Source: Berghia stephanieae (taxonomy: Eukaryota; Mollusca; Gastropoda; Nudibranchia; Aeolidiidae). From it: DNA of 64,000 nt. The notes below the pieces were generated by a model, which saw only the letters and a program-made list of their open reading frames with translations, ran no database searches and was not told the origin of the DNA. The stretch lies in the NCBI GenBank assembly GCA_034508935.3, contig CM067444.1:82568743-82632742 (forward strand), read 5' to 3'. This document shows positions 56,582-64,000 of the stretch, piece by piece. Within the stretch, counting starts at the first letter, position 1, and each line of letters starts with the position of its first letter. A program made the translations under genes and the position numbers.

Positions 56582-56890
56582 CTGCGGCTATGTGGTCTTG
56601 CGGTAAGATACTTGATCAGAAGGTTCTGGGTTCAAGCCTCGCTCGGCGCATAGTTGAGTCCTTGGAAAAGTCTCGTTACTCACTTTTTCTCTCACCGTAC
56701 TTAGGTGTAAAATGAGTACCTGGCCGTTCACAGCATTATCTCTGTCGGGGAAAAAAAAATGCAATTTCGCCTAACAGCCGTGCAATTTCGCCTAACAGGC
56801 GTTATGTCTCGTTCTTCTTGTTACGTGTTGCTGTTGGGCAGGGACCATTTGTAAAGCGTTTAGTGGATATTGCACTATATAAAAGCTCAT
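56582..56890 (+). mobile_element. SINE family A, full length with internal duplication
   Basis: Head CTATGTGGTCTTGCGGTAAG, box B GGGTTCAAGCC. The block GCAATTTCGCCTAACAG-CGT is present twice in tandem (56761-56802). The tail is TTAGTGGATATTGCACTATA then TAAAAGC. Part of the GAGCACG block is deleted. Confidence 0.85.
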
Positions 56891-57420
56891 TAAAATATTT
56901 TTTATTAATAATGCTTTAATTTTAATGTAACAGAAGTTTAAAATATTATATTTTGCTTTCGGACTCATTTTATTATAATCAATTCTTACAATTGAAACTG
57001 TCAAAAAATGATTGCCTTAACTCATTACGATATCGGTAACGCTGTGTTCGATTACTAAGAAATCAGTGTAAAAATCCTTCTGTACACAACATGACAATAA
57101 TATCTAGTTAAAAAATAGGGATGTAGGTCACAGGGTTTACACCAATTTTTGTTGTTGTTAACTTGAGATTAGCATTAATATAGCTTAGTAGTGGAAAAGA
57201 ACGCTGTGGAATTACGTTGCCACTTGATGTAGAAAAGCATGCGTGGAAGGAAGAATGAATTCTGGAAATGTAGCGACTGGATGAAGAATTGGGTACTTGA
57301 ATACAGAATTACGACGATACGCATGGGCAGATTTATATCACATCATGTGATGTGTTATTTGTATGTTTACGAGCGAACATAAAAGCGAGGATGTATAGAG
57401 ATATAAATATGTATAAATCA
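56891..57420. other. Non-coding stretch (likely intron of the RhoGEF gene)
   Basis: No exon was recognised on the minus strand. Confidence 0.4.
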
Positions 57421-57464
57421 ATAGGTAAATAGATAGATCGGTAGATAGATAGACAGACAGATAT

Positions 57465-57514
<50 letters not shown>

Positions 57515-57660
57515 TGATAGATAAATAAATAGGTAGATAGATAGATAGATAGATGGATGGATAAATGGATGGATGGATGGATGGATGGATAGATGATTAA
57601 AGATTTAATGAATAGATTGATTGATGTAAAGGTGGATAGACACAGATAGATAGATAAATA
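57421..57660. repeat. (GATA)n/(GATG)n microsatellite
   Basis: Mostly ATAG units with a GATG block at 57553-57590. Confidence 0.9.
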
Positions 57661-58061
<401 letters not shown>

Positions 58062-58220
58062 GGGATTAGGATGGTTAGAAGCAATTGGATATTACGTCAA
58101 AAAACTGGTTGAGGAAAAAAAATGTTATTGAAAAGTTTTAACATAACCAAGACAGCAGACAAGTATTCAAAATTTCCAGAAAAGAATAAGGAGGGGAAGT
58201 AACAAGAATATATTACTTAC

Positions 58221-58323
58221 CGGCAAAGAGAGCAGGGCGTCCAATGATAGCCTCCCTTGATTTTGCCGAAGTTCACAAAACTCTTCAAATGCTGTGTCTG
58301 TTCTGTATTTCTCTATCAACAGC
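58221..58323 (-). CDS. RhoGEF (DH domain) gene, internal exon 3 of those seen
   Basis: This 103-bp exon encodes LLIEKYRTDTAFEEFCEL and ends RLSLDALLSLP. Rho exchange factors (Dbl family) activate Rho, Rac or Cdc42 by GDP release through the DH domain. In that family the conserved third region reads L-x-L-x-x-L-L-x-x-P-V-Q-R. This exon ends exactly at the LP, so the V-Q-R-like residues should open the next exon. Splice signals are CCGCAG before the exon (58324-58329 on the plus strand) and CCG/GTAAGTAA after it. The pyrimidine tract is weak. The exon starts after two bases of a split Arg codon (AG/G) and ends in phase 0. The next exon was not found in the window. The subfamily (FGD-, ECT2-, ARHGEF-like) cannot be told from 73 residues. 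Confidence 0.75.
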
Positions 58324-58680
58324 CTGCGGGTTAAATGAGTTTGGGCGATGCAAACATTACAGAGAGAATATTAAATTCAAAAGAACGCTTAATGAAGACC
58401 TATTTTGACTACAAGATTTAATAAAGGAGTTATTGCAGTCATAAGCAGTAAGCTTTATGGAGTTCTAAAAAAAACAAAACAAAGAAACACTGAAAAAAAA
58501 TAACAGAACAAGAACAAAAAAACAAACAAATAAAGCCCCCCCCCCCAAAAAAAAAAAAAAAAACAAAAAAAAAAAAAACACAAACAAAAAAAATAATTTT
58601 AAAAAAACACAAAAAACCCCCAAACAATAAAAAAAAAAAAAAACAAAAAAAAACAAAAAAACAAACAAACAAACAAACGT
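58324..58680. repeat. Intron part with an A/C-rich tract
   Basis: The segment 58465-58680 is nearly all A with C and a few G or T, including a C run at 58537-58546. It lies directly beside the tail of an inverted SINE A. Frames of Phe/Leu on the minus strand are artefacts. Confidence 0.8.
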
Positions 58681-58885
58681 GAGCATTTATAAGCAATATC
58701 CACAGAAAGTGCTTAAAGTGCTTTACAAGAATTCCCTAGCCAACAGCTACACTTAACATATAGGACGAGACATGACGATAATGTTAATGATGTTAACAGC
58801 CAGGTACTTATTTTACACTTGAGTACGATCATAAAATGTCAGTAAAGAGTCTTTTCCAAGGACTAAATTTTGAGCCGCTCAGAGA
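58681..58885 (-). mobile_element. SINE family A, 5'-truncated, in intron
   Basis: On the plus strand this reads GAGCATTTATAAGCAATATC, then GTGCTTTACAAG, CCAACAGC, ACATGACG, CAGGTACTTATTTTACAC and TTTTCCAAGGACTAAATTTT, the complement of the family body. The tRNA head is lost. Confidence 0.75.
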
Positions 58886-58970
58886 ATATTCGACATAGGG
58901 CCGGATCTAACGATTCGAAGGCGAGGGTCAATGCACAATATTAAATTCACACAACTATAACTACATTAAT

Positions 58971-59195
58971 GGGACAGCATGGCTCAGCGGTACGGTCTTT
59001 GCTTCGTACCCGAAAGGTACCGAGTTCGAATACCCGCTACGTTATGTGGCCTTGAGCAAGTCACCTCGCCCTAGCTCAGTTTGCGGCGCTGCACTGCGGC
59101 TGACGCCTGGGTTATTCTAGTCTTCCCTTGGAATAGACCCTAGAGACGAATTTCCCCTATGGGATGAATAAAGGGAATTCTATTTTTATTTTATA
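58971..59195 (+). mobile_element. SINE of a third type (family C), in intron
   Basis: Head GGGACAGCATGGCTCAGCGG then TACGGTCTTTGCTTCGTACC, box B CCGAGTTCGAATACCCGC. The body has GGCCTTGAGCAAGTCACCTC, a layout common to many tRNA SINEs. The tail is GGGATGAATAAAGGGAATTC followed by a T/A-rich end. It is the only copy in the window. Confidence 0.75.
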
Positions 59196-59314
59196 TGTAC
59201 ACCTGCATATGGGATGGTTTTTCTTCTTGTATTTTTCTCTATGCTTTGTCTGGTACTGTTTCATACACACTTTTCAGATCTTTACTTTGAATTCAAAGTG
59301 GTTGATTTTAAATG

Positions 59315-59390
59315 TCGCAGCATAGCCATGTAAAGCGCTTTGAGCACGTTTAGTGGATATTGCGCTATATAAACGCTTACTTATTGTGCG
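59315..59390 (+). mobile_element. SINE family A, 3' fragment
   Basis: CATGTAAAGCGCTTTGAGCA then CGTTTAGTGGATATTGCGCT and ATATAAACGC. It directly precedes a full copy. Confidence 0.8.
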
Positions 59391-59396
59391 TCTATG

Positions 59397-59692
59397 TGGT
59401 CTAGTGGTATAACACTCGCGTTTGGACCGGAAGGTCCTGGGTTCGAGCCTTTCTCGGCGCATAGTTGAAACCTTGGAAAAGACTCTTTACTTTCATTATC
59501 TCACTGTACTCAGCTGTAAAAGGACTACCTGCCCGTTAAAAGCGTTGTCTCTGTCCGAAAAATACTGTAATATCGCCTAACAAGCGTCTTGTCTCGTTCT
59601 ACATGTTACGTGTCGCTCTTGGTCAGGGACAATTTGTAAAGCGTTTTGAGCACATTTAGTGTATATTGCGCTATATAAAAGCTTAATTTTTT
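59397..59692 (+). mobile_element. SINE family A, best-preserved full copy
   Basis: The head TGCGTCTATGTGGTCTAGTG then GTATAACACTCGCGTTTGG and GGTCCTGGGTTCGAGCC ends in GGCGCA. TGCGTC pairs with GGCGCA as an acceptor stem (six pairs, one G-U). Boxes A and B are intact. The D-arm and anticodon region (GGTCTAGTGGTATAACACTC) is closest by eye to tRNA-Pro. The tail ends ATATTGCGCTATATAAAAGC. Confidence 0.9.
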
Positions 59693-59714
59693 AAACTTTG
59701 GATACATGACTCAC

Positions 59715-59784
59715 CTCTTGGCATTGGGGTAGATGGATAGATACTCTTGGTAATAATTCCAGAATTTTGTAGAAAACAAATTTC
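59715..59784 (-). CDS. RhoGEF (DH domain) gene, internal exon 2 of those seen
   Basis: This 70-bp exon encodes (G)NLFSTKFWNYYQEYLSIYPNAK(R), the stretch that in Dbl-family DH domains reads L-G-x-x-F-x-x-x-x-x-F-x-x-Y-x-x-Y-x-x-N-Y-x-x-A. It is flanked by CTTTTTAG upstream and a strong AAGAG/GTGAGT donor downstream. It starts in phase 1 and ends in phase 2, fitting its neighbours exactly: G from the previous exon completes GGA (Gly), and G from the next completes AGG (Arg). Both introns (1106 and 1391 bp) hold SINEs or microsatellites. Confidence 0.8.
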
Positions 59785-60890
<1,106 letters not shown>

Positions 60891-60936
60891 CTAGACGACT
60901 TGTTTCAGTATCCCATGTATCGAGCACCGCCTCCAA
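60891..60936 (-). CDS. RhoGEF (DH domain) gene, internal exon 1 of those seen
   Basis: This 46-bp exon encodes LEAVLDTWDTETSRL plus the first base of a Gly codon. It has an excellent acceptor (TTTGTTTTTCAG) and donor (CTAG/GTGAGA) on the minus strand. LE-x-x-L-x-x-W before L-G-x-x-F is the usual DH-domain order: the end of one helix, a variable loop, then the next helix. The upstream exon, ending in phase 0, should encode the helix with F-x-N-I-x-x-I-x-x-x-H. I could not find it between 60937 and 64000, so it may lie outside the window or in a short exon I missed. Confidence 0.7.
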
Positions 60937-60984
60937 CTGAAAAACAAACCAAAAGAAAAAAAGTTATGATTTGAGGCACTAGTT

Positions 60985-61150
60985 AAAATGGATTAGTGAT
61001 CATTATCTCAAAATGGTGATGCTATGTGGCTCAGCCAGCATTAAACATAAAATACAGATTTTCTTTGTTTAGAACCAATCTGCTAGTTGATGGGCGGACG
61101 TGACATCAGACCATTGAATCCTAGTAATTACACTTTGGAACATACCTCCC
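60985..61150 (-). mobile_element. Dispersed repeat family 7, second copy
   Basis: Inverse of 22600-22860: GGATTCAATGGTCTGATGTC, ACGTCCGCCCATCAACTAGC and TTGGTTCTAAACAAAG on the minus strand. Confidence 0.6.
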
Positions 61151-61364
61151 TGATATCGCAGAAATAAACGATCACGATACAGTAACACGAATGATTCAAT
61201 TCTACATCAGTGATCACTAAAATCTCCGTTTCTAAATGTATCCTGCATGTACTAGTGTGTGTCTATTTTATTTAACGTGCACGAATGTGTGAAGGAGAGA
61301 AAGAAGATGAAATTGTAAACCGTGGATCGATCATCTAACAACTGTTGCTACTACAGAACGACAA
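61151..61364. other. Non-coding spacer
   Basis: A GTATGT donor-like site exists on the minus strand near 61146, but it lies in repeat family 7. Confidence 0.4.
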
Positions 61365-61526
61365 TGATGATGATGATGATGACGAGCACCAATAGCATCT
61401 ACTCAATCACCAGCGCCATCATGATTATGTCGGAATAATGTCGGAATTATGTCGAAAGGATATATAATTAATTAAAACTGAATTTCACGTCAAAATTAAT
61501 AGAAATAGGATATCTATTATCATCAT

Positions 61527-61557
<31 letters not shown>

Positions 61558-61580
61558 CATCATCATCATCAAAATCATAA

Positions 61581-61645
<65 letters not shown>

Positions 61646-61701
61646 GTTATCATCATTATCATTCGTCTTCTTCTTTTTTTCATTATCTTATTAATTGTAT
61701 T

Positions 61702-61770
<69 letters not shown>

Positions 61771-61822
61771 GTCATCCTCATCATCATCATCATCCTCATC
61801 ATCATCATCATCATCATCATTA
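61365..61822. repeat. (GAT)n, (ATC)n and (ATT)n trinucleotide tracts
   Basis: GAT at 61367-61381, ATC at 61519-61571, ATT at 61579-61646, and ATC at 61702-61822 with rare variant units. His and Met runs are artefacts. Confidence 0.95.
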
Positions 61823-61941
61823 TAATATAATAATTTTGAGAAACAAATTTACTCTCCTCCATGAAGTCATTTCCATCCATTCAAACGTAACAAGTCAAGC
61901 CTAACATTCAAATCTGATCTATAATACCGACTTAACACATC

Positions 61942-62190
61942 CGTGACCTATCATCTTAAAACGGTATTATGTAGGAGTGACTTAGACACTGAAAAATAGA
62001 TTTATTTTTATAAAATGTTGTAAATTTATTCTGTTTTCATTATTGAGGAGAGTGAATACACTTTCTAAAACTGACAACCCCCCCCCCCCCTCTAAAAATT
62101 TCACATTGTCATTTTAATATAAAGATCCCTTTCTGACATCTGGTTTACATCGAAGTAATCCTGTTTTGAGGTGCTTGGTCAAATACATAA
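61942..62190. mobile_element. MITE family 3, both ends present
   Basis: The left end CGTGACCTATCATCTTAAAA then CGGTATTATG and the right end CATCTGGTTTACATCGAAGT then TGTTTTGAGGTGCTTGG are inverted relatives. A C run lies inside at 62079-62090. Confidence 0.7.
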
Positions 62191-62215
62191 CACGGAATTC
62201 ATTGCGCTGGCCAGA

Positions 62216-62482
62216 CATAGTTAATACAGACCTTCCTACATGAAAATCTACAAATTCATAATTATGGGAGATACCGATTGTAGTCGCTATTGTTCACTTT
62301 AAACGTCCATAATTTACCCTCACAGTGATTAAATAACACTAAAAAATCCTTAAAATAATGTAGTCTGGCATCAACTTTCATTTTCAATAAGTTTTAATTA
62401 CATGAAATTCTGAAATCGGAGCCAAATTTCGTAATTCTACGAAATCTTCGTAACAATAGGCAGGTCTCGTTGATATGAAATC
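62216..62482 (-). mobile_element. MITE family 6, second copy
   Basis: On the minus strand it runs AGACCTGCCTATTGTTACGA, AAAGTTGATGCCAGACTACA, TAGCGACTACAATCGG, then AGGTCTG. It aligns with 6826-7045. Confidence 0.7.
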
Positions 62483-62650
62483 AATTCATGGTCGATTTGA
62501 TTAATGCTTTATAGGAATAAGGTAACCCAAAACGGGCATTAGGAAAAGCACGTCTACCACTGACCTGTCGTTCTGACCTTTCAGATTAATGATGTAATGG
62601 ACAGCAAATGCCAAAGCTCAAATATAATATACATAAATCTATAAAATAGT

Positions 62651-62665
62651 AGAGAGAGAGAGAGG

Positions 62666-62713
<48 letters not shown>

Positions 62714-62778
62714 GAGGAGGGTAGGGAAGAAGAATAAGAGAGGTGAGGAGAGGAGGGAGAAGAAAAAGATGAAGGGGT

Positions 62779-62840
<62 letters not shown>
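62651..62840. repeat. Two (GA)n tracts with G-rich spacer
   Basis: GA at 62651-62710 and 62780-62838. Confidence 0.95.
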
Positions 62841-62841
<1 letters not shown>

Positions 62842-63119
62842 GAGAGGGGAACTGCGTTCTGAATGATTTTATCCCGCACACCATAGTCAGAATATTGTAC
62901 ATTACACCAATGTTAAAATAAGCCCATAATTGCGTTCGGTTATCAAACCTGCAATTATAGTGTACATAGATCATGTTGAATTGTTGCATCTCTTATAAAT
63001 TATTAGTAGTGTTATTAGAAGCTGAAAATTGATTTTGTAGACAGAAGTAAGTGAAATGGCTTAAATTTATTTTATTTGGGACAAGAATATTATGATGCCC
63101 TTTTATATATAGAGACCTA
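62841..63119. other. Non-coding spacer
   Basis: Nothing recognised. Confidence 0.4.
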
Positions 63120-63307
63120 TAGATAGAACGAAGATGACGTCACACAGGCCTTTGTTATTGTTTTTGCCATCCGCGTTTGTGAGTTGTTCTCACTAAACTG
63201 TATTAACCAGACTATAAAAGTTCATGGTTACACAGAGTTTGTGTGTTGGTCCGTTATACTTCCGGATGGCAATGTTGTGAACTCCTTGGCCAAGCGCATT
63301 CTATCTA
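63120..63307 (-). mobile_element. MITE family 1, well preserved
   Basis: 188 bp, TAGATAGAACGAAGATGACG to AAGCGCATTCTATCTA, flanked by TA at 63118-63119 and 63308-63309. It is almost identical to 48819-49006. It carries TGACGTCA. Confidence 0.95.
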
Positions 63308-64000
63308 TATTCTGACAAATGCAATTTCATATTTCAAATCAATTTCACATAAAATTCACCTTTCGACGCCTTTAAACTTCAGCATAATGCCGTTTTGAGA
63401 CGATGGGCCAATTTATTTCCATTGGTAGGCAGCTCAAATTACAGATAAATGGCAATATCAAATGATTTATTTTGTTAGACGATAAGATAAGATATAGATA
63501 CTGATCGTTTATAGAAATCGTAATTTAGTACCACATCGGTGTGGAACAAGACGTTTTCATATTCTGGTAATGCATTCATACTTCCATAGACTTAGAATAA
63601 AGACCTTAACAATGCATTTGCACGTTTTGTCCCTTGACTGTTTATTTCCTGTCAACGAAAAGGTCTCAAATCCTCGTTGCGCTACTGACAATTAAAAATG
63701 GTTCAGATTTTCAAAATGCCATAGATCGAATTTGTATCAGCGATAATCTCTATTCTAAACGGTTTGTTTGGAGTGGGAAGGGGGGGGGGGTAGTATTTTT
63801 TAATTCTCTTCCCAAAGTCAATAAGGCAACACAAAAAGTGTTTGAAATAGATAATTCCTTTTTACGATCGACCCATAGCTATATAGAGTGCATGCCAAAC
63901 TGCCTAATAGATCAGCCCTATATTTATTACTATATTTTGGCACATTGATGAAGGAATTGCATCGCAACTCTTGACGACACCGTAATTTTTTTTAATTGCC
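63308..64000. other. Non-coding, with one MITE family 3 end
   Basis: The segment 63380-63412 (CAGCATAATGCCGTTTTGAG then ACGATGGGCC) is a family 3 end. A G run lies at 63780-63790. A plus frame at 63634-63948 crosses the G run and has no recognisable motif. Confidence 0.4.

Noticed and set aside
61062-61146. Upstream RhoGEF exon at a GTATGT donor
   Set aside because: The stretch belongs to dispersed repeat family 7, shared with 22600-22860.
63634-63948. 104-codon ORF
   Set aside because: It crosses a poly(G) run of uncertain length and shows no domain or splice context.

Overview
This window looks like nuclear DNA from an animal, most likely a marine invertebrate and perhaps a lophotrochozoan. 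It is AT-rich, has split genes with GT-AG introns, and carries tRNA-derived SINEs, non-LTR retrotransposon ends, many short inverted-repeat DNA elements (MITEs) and long microsatellites. There are no operons, Shine-Dalgarno sites or dense bacterial-style ORFs. I cannot name the species. Most open frames in the window are microsatellite or repeat artefacts.

The only confident host gene is on the minus strand at the right end. Three exons (60891-60936, 59715-59784, 58221-58323) join in frame through proper splice sites into 73 residues that read as part of a Dbl-homology (DH) domain of a Rho guanine-nucleotide exchange factor. I did not find its other exons. Four weaker coding candidates are listed with low confidence: a TATA-preceded secreted-protein-like ORF at 14340, coding-like frames at 44037-44440, and ORFs at 48056 and 50294.

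The left half (1-29800) is a mosaic of dispersed repeats. It includes MITE family 1 (about 190 bp, TAGATAG/CTATCTA ends, TA target, a perfect TGACGTCA inside), family 2 (CTGCCGTAC ends, long snap-back arms), family 3 (ends like GACCCATCGCCTCAAAACGG, about 220-270 bp) and families 4-7. SINE family A has a tRNA-Pro-like head, and SINE family B has a GCTCAGTTGGTAGAGCA head. A discrete retroposon of about 525 bp (element N) has 7-13 bp target duplications and no visible tRNA head. A 75-bp perfect palindrome lies at 20798-20956.

The centre (30006-43980) is a macrosatellite: three tandem units, the last two about 4.6-4.8 kb, each made of a 121-bp satellite array plus a tail of about 3-4 kb. The satellite has alternating A and B monomers (a 242-bp higher-order repeat). 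Each tail holds a (TTA)n tract, a MITE 1 nested inside another MITE 1, a CT tract, a minus-strand tRNA-Ser/Leu-like sequence and a plus-strand SINE A. The copies differ mostly by short indels, so an assembly artefact must be considered.

The right part (44000-64000) is repeat-rich intronic or intergenic DNA with very long (TAC)n, (GA)n, (TTA)n, (ATC)n, (AAAT)n and (TA)n tracts around the RhoGEF exons.
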